From positions 55,876 to 119,875 of the forward strand of contig JAFVCV010000026.1 in the NCBI GenBank assembly GCA_017478965.1: 64,000 bases of DNA, written 5' to 3'. Positions 39,892 to 48,530 of the stretch are shown piece by piece. Within the stretch, counting starts at the first letter, position 1. The number at the start of each line of letters is the position of its first letter. A program made the translations under genes and the position numbers. The notes beneath the pieces are model-generated. The model saw nothing but the letters and a program-made list of their open reading frames with translations. It made no database searches and was not told where the DNA came from. This DNA comes from Ruminococcus sp. (lineage in GTDB: Bacteria > Bacillota > Clostridia > Oscillospirales > Ruminococcaceae).

Positions 39892-40842
39892 TCATTCAAG
39901 TCCGCATCTTTCATCTATTCCCAGCATGATATTCATACACTGAACTGCGGCTCCGCTGGCACCTTTCCCAAGGTTGTCAAAGCGTGATGCCAGCAGGACC
40001 TGTTCGTCGTTCCCAAGAACGAATATCTGCATATTATTGGTGTCAGCCAGAGTATTGGCCGCTAAAAATCCGTCTTTAATGGACTCAGTGTCTCCCGGTC
40101 CCATGACTTTGACAAAGTGCTGTCCGGCATAGTGAGCCGCCATAATCTCATAGATATCGTTAAGACCATAGTTCTTTGTCAGACATCTGGTGATAAGGGG
40201 TACTGACACGACCATGCCGCTGAAATAATCGTCAACTATAGGGTTGAACATTGGAGCATATTTTAGCCCTGTTATCTTCTGCATCTCAGGCAGATGCTTG
40301 TGTTTCTGCCCTAAGGCATACTGTCTCGGCGAGCACATCTCCTTAGTCTTTTCAGGACCCTCGATGGCAGCTATCATCTTGTTGCCGCCGCCGCTGTAGC
40401 CCGAAACTGCATGACAGGTCAGGGGATAGTCCTCCGGCAGAACGCCGGCCTGTACCAGGGGATAGACCAGAGAGATGAATCCGCTGGCATAGCACCCGGG
40501 GTTAGCCACTCTTCTGGACTTCCTTATGTTCTCCCTGTGTTTTTCGGAAAGCTCAGGAAAGCCGTAGTCCCAGCCCGGGGCAGTCCTATGTGCGGTGGAG
40601 GCGTCGATGATCCTCACCCTGTCGTTGGTGCAAAGCCCCACTGCCTCTTTTGCGGCATCGTCCGGCAGGCACAGGAACACCACATCAGAGCTGTTAATTA
40701 GCCTTGCTCTCTCGTCATTGTCCTTGCGCTTGTCCTCATCTATCAGCAGTATCTCGATATCCTCTCTGCTGCCTAATCTCTCGTATATTTTAAGACCAGT
40801 AGTACCGGCCTTGCCGTCTATGAAAACTTTATACTTGTCCAT
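39892..40842 (-). CDS. argC: N-acetyl-gamma-glutamyl-phosphate reductase, short type
   Basis: The 316-residue product reduces acetylglutamyl phosphate with NADPH. The N-terminal FIDGKAGTTGLKIYERL is the nucleotide-binding start, and the active-site Cys117 is in VANPGCYAS. HAVSGYSGGG near 149 is conserved in ArgC. The length fits the shorter type 2 ArgC, against about 340-350 for type 1. AGCGGGAAGTG precedes the ATG. It follows an unknown membrane protein gene by 15 bases. Confidence 0.95.
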   Translation of the reverse strand: MDKYKVFIDGKAGTTGLKIYERLGSREDIEILLIDEDKRKDNDERARLINSSDVVFLCLPDDAAKEAVGLCTNDRVRIIDASTAHRTAPGWDYGFPELSEKHRENIRKSRRVANPGCYASGFISLVYPLVQAGVLPEDYPLTCHAVSGYSGGGNKMIAAIEGPEKTKEMCSPRQYALGQKHKHLPEMQKITGLKYAPMFNPIVDDYFSGMVVSVPLITRCLTKNYGLNDIYEIMAAHYAGQHFVKVMGPGDTESIKDGFLAANTLADTNNMQIFVLGNDEQVLLASRFDNLGKGASGAAVQCMNIMLGIDERCGLE

Positions 40843-40857
40843 TTAAACACTTCCCGC

Positions 40858-41322
40858 TCATTTCTTTTTATTGCTGATGTCACTGCTGAGTATGCTCACG
40901 TAATTCTCGTCCTCGTGCATTCGTTTAAGTCTTCTCTGTTCCTTCGCTTTCTGCAAAGCGTCCTTATCCGCAAAGCAGCTGCCGATGCCGCAGCCGAACA
41001 ACAGCGTCAGCACTGTCAGGACTATCATGTTAGGAACGATTATCCTGTAGGTCCGGTACAGCAGAAATTCCAGCACACAGGCTGCTATAACGGCCGCTGC
41101 AAAATACCACAGTCCGCCGTGGCGCCTGCCTATCCTGAAAAACAAAATAAAAGTCCCCACTGGGTATATAAAGCCAAAACAAAACATCAGCGAGAACCCG
41201 GTGCTCCACAGCTTATCTACCAGCAGCACCAGCAGGTTCATTCCTGCGAACCATACAAGAAAGGTCAGCACAGCATGGCCCACCGGACCGCCGATCAGTT
41301 TTTCATATTTTTGCTTTAACAT
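40858..41322 (-). CDS. Small four-helix membrane protein of unknown function
   Basis: The 154-residue product has four predicted membrane helices, at about 14-35, 43-62, 70-88 and 95-113. A basic cytoplasmic tail rich in Lys and Arg follows (KEQRRLKRMHEDE, ending NKKK). No family is recognised. Its start overlaps the end of argH by 20 bases, and argC follows 15 bases on, so it is fixed in the arginine transcript. It could be a transporter accessory or unrelated; no motif supports either. Confidence 0.65.
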   Translation of the reverse strand: MLKQKYEKLIGGPVGHAVLTFLVWFAGMNLLVLLVDKLWSTGFSLMFCFGFIYPVGTFILFFRIGRRHGGLWYFAAAVIAACVLEFLLYRTYRIIVPNMIVLTVLTLLFGCGIGSCFADKDALQKAKEQRRLKRMHEDENYVSILSSDISNKKK

Positions 41323-42676
41323 ATTCTATCTGGCTCTTCACCGATTCAGGCGCAGGTCCTCCCACAGCCTTCCTCTGCATAACGCAGGTCTCCAGCCTGA
41401 TGGCTTCATATACGTCCTCATCGAAATTCTCAGTAAGTTTTTTGTATTCCTCCAGGGGCAGTGTCTCCAGAGTGCAGCCCTTTTCGATGCAGATATGGAC
41501 CAGTGTGCCGGTTATCTTGTAAGCGTCTCTGAAAGGCATACCCTTCTTTACCAGGTAATCTGCGCAGTCGGTGGCGTTTATAAAGCCCTTTGCGGCAGCG
41601 TTTCTCATATTATCTTTCAGTACCGTCATGGTGCTCAGCATAGGGATAAAAGTCCTGAGACAGAGCTTTACAGTATCAACTGCATCAAAGACAGCCTCCT
41701 TGTCCTCCTGCATATCCTTATTATAAGCCAGGGGGATGCCCTTCATCATGACCAGAAGCGTATTCAGGTCACCGTAGACTCTGCCTGTCTTTCCTCTGAT
41801 AAGTTCGGTAACGTCAGGATTTTTCTTCTGGGGCATTATGGAAGAACCTGTTGCATAGGCATCATCGAGTTCAATGAACTTGAACTCCCATGAGCACCAC
41901 ATTATTATTTCCTCGGAGAACCTTGAAAGGTGCATCATCAGCACTGAGATGGCCGAAGTCAGCTCTATGCAGAAATCCCTGTCAGATACGCCGTCCAGAG
42001 AATTCTGAGTGACTTCATCGAACCCGAGCAGTTCGCAGACTCTCTGCCTGTCGATAGGGTAGGTGGTAGAAGCAAGAGCACCGCTGCCAAGGGGCATAAC
42101 GTTCATTCTCTTATAACAGTCCTCAAGTCTTCCCAGATCTCGCAGCAGCATATTGGCATATGCCATCAGGTGATGGGCAAAGGTGATCGGCTGCGCCCTC
42201 TGCATATGGGTATATCCGGGCATCACTGTGTCAAGATGTTTTTCAGCCATTGAAACTATGGTGTTCTCCAGTTCCTTCACCAGAGCGATTATCTCCACAG
42301 TCTCCGCCTTTAAATTCATCCTGATGTCCAGCGCCACCTGATCGTTCCTCGACCGGGCTGTATGGAGCCTTTTTCCGGTGTCGCCCAGTCTTGCGGTAAG
42401 TTCGGCCTCCACAAACATATGAACGTCCTCGGCTGTTGGGTCAAATTGTAGCTTGCCGCTGTCTATATCGGCAAGTATGCCTTTAAGTCCCTCGATTATT
42501 TTCTTGCTCTCATCAATGTCGATTATCCCGCACTCGCCCAGCATGGCAGCGTGCGCCATGGAACCTTCTATATCCTGCCTGTACATCCTGGCGTCAAAGG
42601 ATATAGATGAGTTGAAATCGTTGACCCTCTCATCTATCTCCTTCGTAAACCTTCCTGCCCACATCTTATTCGCCAT
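41303..42676 (-). CDS. argH: Argininosuccinate lyase
   Basis: The 457-residue product splits argininosuccinate into arginine and fumarate. The fumarase/aspartase signature SSIMPQKKNPD is near residues 277-287. The start MWAGRFTKEIDERVNDFNSSI and the block HTARSRNDQVALD near 105 are typical of ArgH. The ATG has AAGGACGG upstream. It is separated from the pentapeptide gene by 176 bases that hold two large mutually exclusive hairpins, so its expression may be set apart from argG. Confidence 0.97.
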   Translation of the reverse strand: MANKMWAGRFTKEIDERVNDFNSSISFDARMYRQDIEGSMAHAAMLGECGIIDIDESKKIIEGLKGILADIDSGKLQFDPTAEDVHMFVEAELTARLGDTGKRLHTARSRNDQVALDIRMNLKAETVEIIALVKELENTIVSMAEKHLDTVMPGYTHMQRAQPITFAHHLMAYANMLLRDLGRLEDCYKRMNVMPLGSGALASTTYPIDRQRVCELLGFDEVTQNSLDGVSDRDFCIELTSAISVLMMHLSRFSEEIIMWCSWEFKFIELDDAYATGSSIMPQKKNPDVTELIRGKTGRVYGDLNTLLVMMKGIPLAYNKDMQEDKEAVFDAVDTVKLCLRTFIPMLSTMTVLKDNMRNAAAKGFINATDCADYLVKKGMPFRDAYKITGTLVHICIEKGCTLETLPLEEYKKLTENFDEDVYEAIRLETCVMQRKAVGGPAPESVKSQIEYVKAKI

Positions 42677-42722
42677 CGTAAAACCGTCCTTTTTCTGTCT
42701 TTATATTATTCAGAATATCTAA

Positions 42723-42826
42723 ACTACACTGTTCTGCCGGCAATGATATTATCGGCAGAAGAGTGCAGTATAAACATATAGGGGCAAAATAGCCCAACGA
42801 ATGAGCTATCCTGCCCGATACTGCAC
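42723..42826 (-). promoter_or_regulatory. Alternative hairpin pair upstream of argH
   Basis: Hairpin A: GTGCAGTAT (42826-42818) with ATACTGCAC (42771-42763), plus an inner 12-bp stem (42816-42805 with 42793-42782). Hairpin B: ACTGCACT (42769-42762) with AGTGTAGT (42730-42723), plus TTCTGCCG with CGGCAGAA. Bases 42763-42769 are needed by both, so only one can form at a time. This is the layout of an attenuator or a structured insertion. Confidence 0.6.
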
Positions 42827-42852
42827 TTTCCTGAGGCACTGAGATCCAGGCC

Positions 42853-43284
42853 CTATTCCTTCTCATGCTGTTCCAGAAGTTTCTGGATATCTATACCGTT
42901 GATCTTCAGACCGTCGATCTTGCAGTCGCTTATCTCAACGCCCGTAAGGTCACAGTGAACGAACTGAGAGTTCTTTAGATCGGGATTTTTGAACTCCACA
43001 TTGTTCATGATGGAACAACCAAATCTGGAATTACTGATGTTGACCCCGAGAAATCTGGAATTGACCATATATATATCAGTGAAGTTGCTTGCCTTCATGC
43101 TGATATTGTCGAACTTGGCTTCGTCCATATTAACGTCCTCGAAGGTAGCGTTTTTAAGGCTGACGTTATTGAATCTTGCTCCGCCGAGGTTTACGTCATC
43201 AAACGTTGAGTTCGGCAGGTTGTCATATGAGATCTCTACCTTCTTATCAAAACCGGGTTCAAAAATGCTGGATGTGTCTGACAT
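42853..43284 (-). CDS. Pentapeptide-repeat protein
   Basis: The 143-residue product consists of about 18 consecutive five-residue units with Phe, Leu, Val or Met at the centre (for example FDDVN-LGGAR-FNNVS-LKNAT), from about residue 25 to 130. Such sequences fold as a right-handed quadrilateral beta helix, sometimes a DNA mimic that protects gyrase, but most are of unknown role. It lacks membrane segments. It lies 39 bases after argG and is likely transcribed with it. A function linked to arginine is not supported by sequence. Confidence 0.85.
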   Translation of the reverse strand: MSDTSSIFEPGFDKKVEISYDNLPNSTFDDVNLGGARFNNVSLKNATFEDVNMDEAKFDNISMKASNFTDIYMVNSRFLGVNISNSRFGCSIMNNVEFKNPDLKNSQFVHCDLTGVEISDCKIDGLKINGIDIQKLLEQHEKE

Positions 43285-43323
43285 ATTAAAAACCTCCCTA
43301 AAGCTTAATACAGCGCAATTGTT

Positions 43324-44556
43324 TTATTTGCCGGAATTTCTCTTCTGCTCCAGTTTTGCCCTTACCTTGATGGGCAGGCCGAACAGATTGATAAATCCTG
43401 CGGAATCTGCCTGGTTGTAAACATTGTCCTCATCGAATGTAGCAACCTCTTCGTCATACAGTGTATAGGGCGAAGTAACGCCTGCATTGATGATATTGCC
43501 CTTATAGAGCTTTAACTTGACGTCGCCGGTAACAGTCTTCTGTGTCTCGGTAACGAAAGCGCTCAGTGCTTCCCTGAGCGGTGTGAACCACTGGCCGTTG
43601 TATACGATATCAGCGAACTTGATGCCGATATACGACTTCATTCTTGCAGTTTCTTTATCAACGGTGATAGTCTCCAGCACCTCATGTGCCTTATAAAGGA
43701 TAGTTCCGCCGGGAGTCTCATAAACGCCCCTGGACTTCATGCCGACCAGTCTGTTCTCCACCAGGTCAGCCAGGCCTATGCCGTTGGCGCCGCCAAGCTC
43801 GTTGAGCTTGCTGACCAGAGCCTTGCCGCCCATCTCAACGCCGTCCACAGCGGTGGGTATGCCCTTCTCGAAATGTATAGTCACATAGGTGGGCTTATCA
43901 GGTGCCTGCAGGGGTGAAACGCCCAGCTCAAGGAACCCGGGCTTTTCATACTGAGGCTCGTTGGCAGGATCCTCAAGGTCAAGACCTTCATGGGAAAGAT
44001 GCCACAGGTTCTTATCCTTGGAATAATTAGTCTCCCTGTTTATTTTAAGAGGAATGTTGTGCGCCTCAGCATAGTCGATCTCCTGGTCTCTTGACTTGAT
44101 GTCCCAGATCCTCCAGGGAGCGATGATCTGCATATCAGGAGCAAAAGCCTTGATAGCCAGCTCAAATCTTACCTGGTCGTTGCCCTTGCCGGTGCAGCCG
44201 TGGCAGATAGCGTCGGCGCCTTCCTTCAAAGCGATCTCAGCTATCCTCTTTGCGATTATGGGTCTTGCAAAGGAGGTGCCAAGAAGGTACTGGTTCTCAT
44301 AAACTGCACCTGCCTGAACGGTAGGATATACATAATCAGTGATGAACTCCTCAGTCAGGTCCTCAATGTAGAGCTTGGATGCGCCGGTCTTGATAGCCTT
44401 CTCTTCCAGACCGTCAAGTTCAGTACCCTGGCCAACATCGCCGGAAACTGCTATAACTTCGCAATTGTTATAGTTCTCCTTCAGCCACGGAATGATGATA
44501 GAAGTATCAAGTCCGCCGGAATAAGCGAGTACGACCTTTTTGATTTCTTTTGCCAT
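43324..44556 (-). CDS. argG: Argininosuccinate synthase
   Basis: The 410-residue product joins citrulline and aspartate with ATP. The N-terminal PP-loop [10 protein letters not shown] is at residues 10-19. Later blocks are [13 protein letters not shown] near 115 and [13 protein letters not shown] near 275. The length is typical for the type 1 enzyme. GGAGG lies 10 bases before the ATG at 44556. It is the first gene of the arginine cluster, behind a promoter at 44669-44696 and a leader of about 105 bases. Repeated AATAT-N5-ATATT sites lie just upstream. Confidence 0.97.
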   Translation of the reverse strand: MAKEIKKVVLAYSGGLDTSIIIPWLKENYNNCEVIAVSGDVGQGTELDGLEEKAIKTGASKLYIEDLTEEFITDYVYPTVQAGAVYENQYLLGTSFARPIIAKRIAEIALKEGADAICHGCTGKGNDQVRFELAIKAFAPDMQIIAPWRIWDIKSRDQEIDYAEAHNIPLKINRETNYSKDKNLWHLSHEGLDLEDPANEPQYEKPGFLELGVSPLQAPDKPTYVTIHFEKGIPTAVDGVEMGGKALVSKLNELGGANGIGLADLVENRLVGMKSRGVYETPGGTILYKAHEVLETITVDKETARMKSYIGIKFADIVYNGQWFTPLREALSAFVTETQKTVTGDVKLKLYKGNIINAGVTSPYTLYDEEVATFDEDNVYNQADSAGFINLFGLPIKVRAKLEQKRNSGK

Positions 44557-44668
44557 TATAACTTCCTCCAAACAAATTCTAAAATATGGCAGACCTCCGT
44601 ATTTCTGACTTACCCTCCGGCAAGAAAGATAACGCTTCAGTCTCCCCTTAATATATCAGACAAGATAT

Positions 44669-44696
44669 ATTATACACCTAAATAAGCATTTGTCAA
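44669..44696 (-). promoter_or_regulatory. Promoter for the arginine cluster
   Basis: On the minus strand: TTGACA (44696-44691), a 16-base spacer, TATAAT (44674-44669). Confidence 0.8.
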
Positions 44697-44720
44697 GTGC
44701 TTTTTGCATAACAAGTTCAA

Positions 44721-44806
44721 AATATACAGAATATTAACATTTACTGTGCATATTCTCAATAATATACAGCATATTATGAATAATCCGAGATAATATACTG
44801 TATATG
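44721..44806. promoter_or_regulatory. Three AATATAC-type palindromic sites, candidate operator cluster
   Basis: AATATACAGAATATT (44721-44735), AATATACAGCATATT (44761-44775) and AATATACTGTATATG (44792-44806) share one pattern with short inverted arms. They fill the gap between the argG and flavin reductase promoters. They could be ArgR sites, though they differ from the usual TGAAT...ATTCA form. Confidence 0.5.
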
Positions 44807-44895
44807 CCCCGAACGATCCGGCTAAAAACACAGCATATCGTCCCAATATAAAGTTATTATACCATATATTCTTAAAAAAAGCAATTACAAAACGG

Positions 44896-44924
44896 TTGCA
44901 TTTTTTGCCGCTCTGGTGTATAAT
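44896..44924 (+). promoter_or_regulatory. Promoter for the flavin reductase gene
   Basis: TTGCAT (44896-44901), a 17-base spacer, TATAAT (44919-44924). Confidence 0.75.
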
Positions 44925-44967
44925 GTATATATAACGATATGCTTGTATAGGAAAGGCGGTATAAGTT

Positions 44968-45489
44968 ATGAGTTTTGAAGGTTTTAAAAAGATCGACCCG
45001 GCGGACATTGGGACCATAGGATTTGACCCGTTCACTAAGATAGGGAAGGAATGGTTCCTTCTGACGGCGGGCAATAAGGACGGCTTTAACACCATGACGG
45101 CCTCATGGGGATTTGGCGGCGTTATGTGGGGCAAGCCCTGCTTTATCACGGTGGTAAGGCCACAGAGACACACAAAAACTTTTCTTGACAAGGAGGAATA
45201 CTTTACAGTATCTATCTTTGAACAGGAGTATAAAAAGGCGCTTTCTTACTGCGGTTCTCACAGCGGAAAAGATGTCGATAAAGTCAAGGAAACCGGCTTG
45301 ACACCAATAACTGATGAAAAAACTGCTGCATTTGGTGAAGCCTCGCTTATTTTCGTGTGCAGGAAAGCTTATGTTCAGTCTTTGAACAGCGAAAGTTTTA
45401 TTGATAAGGAACTTGATGCTCAGAATTATTCTGCCGGTGACTACCATGCGGGATATGTGGGCATTATCGAGGAGATCTACATGAAATGA
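44968..45489 (+). CDS. Flavin reductase-like FMN-binding protein
   Basis: The 173-residue product has the split-barrel flavin reductase fold: FDPFTKIGKEWFLLTAGN, then FNTMTASWGFGGVMWGKPC near residues 41-59 and VRPQRHTKTFLDKEEYFTVS near 65-85. These are the FMN-contact regions of the family. Such proteins bind FMN and pass electrons to partners; the partner is not indicated here. AAAGGCGG precedes the ATG. It diverges from argG, with the possible operator cluster between them. The next gene begins 52 bases on, behind a 22-bp duplication. Confidence 0.88.
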   Translation: MSFEGFKKIDPADIGTIGFDPFTKIGKEWFLLTAGNKDGFNTMTASWGFGGVMWGKPCFITVVRPQRHTKTFLDKEEYFTVSIFEQEYKKALSYCGSHSGKDVDKVKETGLTPITDEKTAAFGEASLIFVCRKAYVQSLNSESFIDKELDAQNYSAGDYHAGYVGIIEEIYMK

Positions 45490-45506
45490 TCTCAGGGACC
45501 ATTCGG

Positions 45507-45550
45507 AAAGAGGGATACTGTGGTATATAAAGAGGGATACTGTGGTATAT
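45507..45550 (+). repeat. Perfect 22-bp tandem duplication over a translation start
   Basis: AAAGAGGGATACTGTGGTAT plus AT occurs twice in direct succession (45507-45528 and 45529-45550). Each copy holds AGAGGG and a GTG. The first GTG (45520) opens a 14-codon frame; the second (45542) is the thioesterase start. Confidence 0.85.
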
Positions 45551-46030
45551 TCAAAAGGAAATAAAAAGACGGCAGATTCGCTGACGGAGATAACAAAGCT
45601 TATCCAGTACCGTGACATCAACGGACAGAACAGGCTTTTCGGCGGCAGGCTGATGGAGTGGATAGATGAGGCTGCCGGGGTAGCCGCTATGAGGCACTGC
45701 GGCGGCAATGCGGTGACTCTGATGGTGGACAGCCTGAAATTTAAGCATGGGGCATTCATCAACGATATCCTTGTACTTATCGCTAAGGTCACCTATGTAG
45801 GAAGGACATCTATGGAGGTCAGGGTCGATACCTATGTGGAGGAGAAGGATACTGGGATAAGAAGAGCGATAAATCATGCTTATCTTACCTGTGTCCATGT
45901 TGACGATGATGGCAGGCCAAAGCCCATCGAATACGGTCTGACCCCTGAGAGCATTACGGAGAAGGCCGAGTGGGAGGGAGCTGTCAAAAGGATAGCCGTC
46001 AGAAAGCAGCGTAAGGCCGAAGGGTTCTGA
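45542..46030 (+). CDS. Hotdog-fold acyl-CoA thioesterase
   Basis: The 162-residue product matches the YciA/BFIT-type hotdog thioesterases that hydrolyse acyl-CoA. Blocks are GRLMEWIDEAAGVAAMRHCGG near 35-55 (catalytic Asp region) and VDSLKFKHGAFINDILVLIAKV near 62-84. A RTSMEVRVDTYVE strand follows near 88-100. The start is a GTG at 45542 with GAGGG 7 bases upstream, within the second copy of a 22-bp duplication. Substrate length cannot be told. Confidence 0.88.
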   Translation: MVYSKGNKKTADSLTEITKLIQYRDINGQNRLFGGRLMEWIDEAAGVAAMRHCGGNAVTLMVDSLKFKHGAFINDILVLIAKVTYVGRTSMEVRVDTYVEEKDTGIRRAINHAYLTCVHVDDDGRPKPIEYGLTPESITEKAEWEGAVKRIAVRKQRKAEGF

Positions 46031-46147
46031 GGACCGACTTTTTTACCGTATTTGCTGAAATATACTTTTTTCCTGAATATTGATATTTCTGCATCCGTTT
46101 TGTTCACAAAACGTCATTATTTGTAAGCAGAAATTTTATCAAAGTAC

Positions 46148-46176
46148 TTGTAAAATGTAAAAAAATATGGTATGAT
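46148..46176 (+). promoter_or_regulatory. Promoter for the NfeD-stomatin pair
   Basis: TTGTAA (46148-46153), a 17-base spacer, TATGAT (46171-46176). The leader of about 90 bases holds a GAGC...GCTC hairpin at about 46182-46220. Confidence 0.7.
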
Positions 46177-46272
46177 GTATGTGAGCTGAAATGTCCCGGT
46201 GAATGGCAGCGGGCGGTGCTCAGTAGAAATAATATAACGAGGCTATCAAAGGAAGAAAGGAGTTGAACTGTC

Positions 46273-46716
46273 GTGACTGGAACGACTTATATCGTAATGT
46301 GGGCTGTTGCCTTTGTGTTTTTTGTTGTGGTAGAGGTCGCTAACGGTGCGGGGCTGTTCAGTATATGGTTCGCTGTCGCATCTATCATAGCTATGTTCTT
46401 TGCAATAGCAAAAGCGCCCTTCGTAGTCCAGCTGGCTGCATTCGTGGTGGGGTCCATCGTGCTGCTGCTGGTCACCAGACCTCTGGCGAAGAGGGTGCAG
46501 AAAAAGACCGTGCCTACCAACTATGAGCTGGACGTCGGTCAGACGGCGGTGGTCATAGAAGGTATAGACAACACTGTTAACAAGGGCCGTGTAAAGCTCA
46601 ACGGCACCGACTGGTCTGCCAGGAGCGTGGACGGGAGACCGATATCTAACGGCAGTACAGTTACGGTGGTGCAGGTCTCGGGAGCAAAGCTCATAGTGAG
46701 CGACAACAACAAGTAA
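46273..46716 (+). CDS. NfeD-like membrane protein
   Basis: The 147-residue product has about three membrane helices in the first 75 residues and a C-terminal OB-fold domain at about 85-145 (LDVGQTAVVIEGIDNTVNKGRVKLNG; DWSARS). This is the short NfeD class, which works with SPFH/stomatin proteins in membrane microdomains. The start is GTG at 46273 with AAAGGAG 10 bases upstream. The stomatin gene follows 38 bases later, which is the standard pairing. Confidence 0.92.
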   Translation: MTGTTYIVMWAVAFVFFVVVEVANGAGLFSIWFAVASIIAMFFAIAKAPFVVQLAAFVVGSIVLLLVTRPLAKRVQKKTVPTNYELDVGQTAVVIEGIDNTVNKGRVKLNGTDWSARSVDGRPISNGSTVTVVQVSGAKLIVSDNNK

Positions 46717-46754
46717 AAGTTACCAACAAATATAATTAGACCGGAGGGCTGATA

Positions 46755-47717
46755 ATGAATCCATGGTATATAGTTTTCGGGGTCATCATAGTACTGATAA
46801 TCCTGTGCGTAAGCAACATCAAGATAGTTCCGCAGGCGTATGTTTATGTAATTGAGCGCCTGGGCAAGTTCAATACCTGCTGGGGCAGCGGTATGCACAT
46901 GAAGTGGCCGTTTGTGGACAGGATAGCCAAGAGAGTCTCCATAAAGGAGCAGGTGGTGGACTTCAAGCCGCAGTCCGTTATCACCAAGGATAACGTTACG
47001 ATGCAGATAGATACGGTAGTGTTCTTTCAGATAACTGACGCTATGCAGTTTACATACGGCGTTGAAAGGCCTATTTCCGCTATCGAGAACCTGACTGCCA
47101 CTACTCTTCGTAACATAGTCGGCGACCTTGACCTGGAGGCTACGCTCACTTCGAGAGATATCATCAATACAAGGATCACCGCTATACTGGACGAGGCCAC
47201 CGACAGGTGGGGCATAAAGGTACAGCGAGTAGAGCTTAAAAACATCCTTCCCCCGAGGGAGATACAGGACGCCATGGAAAAGCAGATGAAGGCTGACCGT
47301 GAAAGACGTGAGAAAGTCATACAGGCAGAGGCCGAGAAGAAGTCTCAGATACTGGTGGCCGAGGGTGAAAAGGAGTCTAAGATACTTAGGGCGCAGGCCG
47401 ATAAGGAATCTCAGATACTTGCCGCCGAGGCTGAAAAACAGAGTATGATACTCCGTGCGGACGCTGTGAAAGAGCAGAAGATACTTGAGGCTGAAGGTGA
47501 GGCTCAGGCCATCGAGATGGTGCAGAGGGCATTGGCTGACAGTATCGTAAAGCTGAACACAGCTAATCCTAACGAAGCTGTCCTCCAGCTCAAGAGCCTG
47601 GAAGCCTTTGCGAAGGCTGCTGACGGTAAAGCTACCAAGATCATCATACCCAGTGAGATACAGGGTATCGCAGGTCTGGCAAGCGGCCTGAAAGAAGTCA
47701 TAAAAGACACTAAGTAA
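46755..47717 (+). CDS. SPFH/Band 7 stomatin-like protein (QmcA type)
   Basis: The 320-residue product has one N-terminal membrane segment (5-22), a Band 7 domain at about 25-190 (VIERLGKFNTCWGSGMH; KEQVVDFKPQSVITKDNV) and a heptad-rich coiled coil at about 190-265. The coil contains a repeated motif (EKKSQIL, EKESKIL, DKESQIL, EKQSMIL). It would form ring-like oligomers that scaffold membrane microdomains with NfeD. GGAGG precedes the ATG. A strong terminator follows. Confidence 0.93.
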   Translation: MNPWYIVFGVIIVLIILCVSNIKIVPQAYVYVIERLGKFNTCWGSGMHMKWPFVDRIAKRVSIKEQVVDFKPQSVITKDNVTMQIDTVVFFQITDAMQFTYGVERPISAIENLTATTLRNIVGDLDLEATLTSRDIINTRITAILDEATDRWGIKVQRVELKNILPPREIQDAMEKQMKADRERREKVIQAEAEKKSQILVAEGEKESKILRAQADKESQILAAEAEKQSMILRADAVKEQKILEAEGEAQAIEMVQRALADSIVKLNTANPNEAVLQLKSLEAFAKAADGKATKIIIPSEIQGIAGLASGLKEVIKDTK

Positions 47718-47723
47718 AAAACA

Positions 47724-47756
47724 GAGCCGAAAGCATTTCGCTTTCGGCTCTTATTA
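47724..47756 (+). terminator. Terminator after the stomatin gene
   Basis: GAGCCGAAAGC and GCTTTCGGCTC form an 11-bp perfect stem followed by TTATTATT; it may also serve the convergent trmO gene. Confidence 0.85.
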
Positions 47757-48440
47757 TTCACCTTGTTTTATCAGACCGACAACAAAGACCTTGCCGTCTG
47801 AGACCCTGAACTTGACTTCAAAGCCGCTGAACCCAAAACCGTAGACTCTCTCAGGATCATTGTGATAATGCGGCCTGGGATCCTGAGACAGGAGCTTGAT
47901 AAGAGCCTCCTGCTTGTCCTCAGGCAAAACTCCCATGAGCTTTTCCGGGAAAACAACTTCAAGACTGTATCTTTCAACATCACTGGCAAAGCCTCCGACT
48001 GCATCCGTATGACAGTCGGTCAAGGGAAGATATGGCTTGATGTCCAGTATGGGAGTGCAGTCCATAAGGTCGGCTCCGGAAACTATCAGCACCGTCCCGA
48101 GATCTTCAGTCCTGCGTATCTCCTTCAGCCTTACGCAGGAAAGGCCTATTGGGTTAGGCCGGAATGGCGAACGGGTAGCGAAGACCCCTACTCGCTTATT
48201 GCCCCCAAGCCTTGGAGGACGGACCGTAGGAGACCAGTTGTCACGTTTGTTTTCAGAGAATTCCCAGATGAGCCAGAGGTGACTGAATCCGTCTAGGCCC
48301 TTCAATGCCTGAGGGTCCCTGAACTGCGGTGCAAAGACCACAGTTCCTGAAAGCTCGCCGACAAGTCCGCTTTGTCTCGGTATTCCGAATTTTGTGGGGA
48401 AATCGGTCCTTATCCAGCCAATCGGCTCTAAATCCAACAA
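47754..48440 (-). CDS. trmO: tRNA m6t6A methyltransferase TrmO (TsaA)
   Basis: The 228-residue product methylates t6A at tRNA position 37 using S-adenosylmethionine. The TrmO beta-barrel blocks are clear: PIGWIRTDFPTKFGIPRQSG near the start, GLDGFSHLWLIWEFSEN near 50 and the SAM-binding GVFATRSPFRPNPIGLSCV near 85-103. LDIKPYLP is near 135. The start is uncertain: TTG at 48440 has GGGAGG nine bases upstream, while a TTG at 48473 gives 11 more residues. There is no ATG before the conserved region. It converges on the stomatin gene. Confidence 0.9.
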   Translation of the reverse strand: MLDLEPIGWIRTDFPTKFGIPRQSGLVGELSGTVVFAPQFRDPQALKGLDGFSHLWLIWEFSENKRDNWSPTVRPPRLGGNKRVGVFATRSPFRPNPIGLSCVRLKEIRRTEDLGTVLIVSGADLMDCTPILDIKPYLPLTDCHTDAVGGFASDVERYSLEVVFPEKLMGVLPEDKQEALIKLLSQDPRPHYHNDPERVYGFGFSGFEVKFRVSDGKVFVVGLIKQGE

Positions 48441-48530
48441 ATCTGAAAGCCTCCCAACTATGAACGCCGTCAAACAGATCTTTTCTTTATTTCAGCTCAT
48501 CAACAGGCTTATCTAACGGCCCGTCCGGCC

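Noticed and set aside
44557-44668. T-box or arginine riboswitch in the argG leader
   Set aside because: No T-box core or known riboswitch motif was found in the 105-base leader; only palindromic DNA sites upstream.
48087-48440. Plus-strand frames within trmO and DUF1846
   Set aside because: The minus-strand products match full-length families; the plus frames have no motifs or starts.
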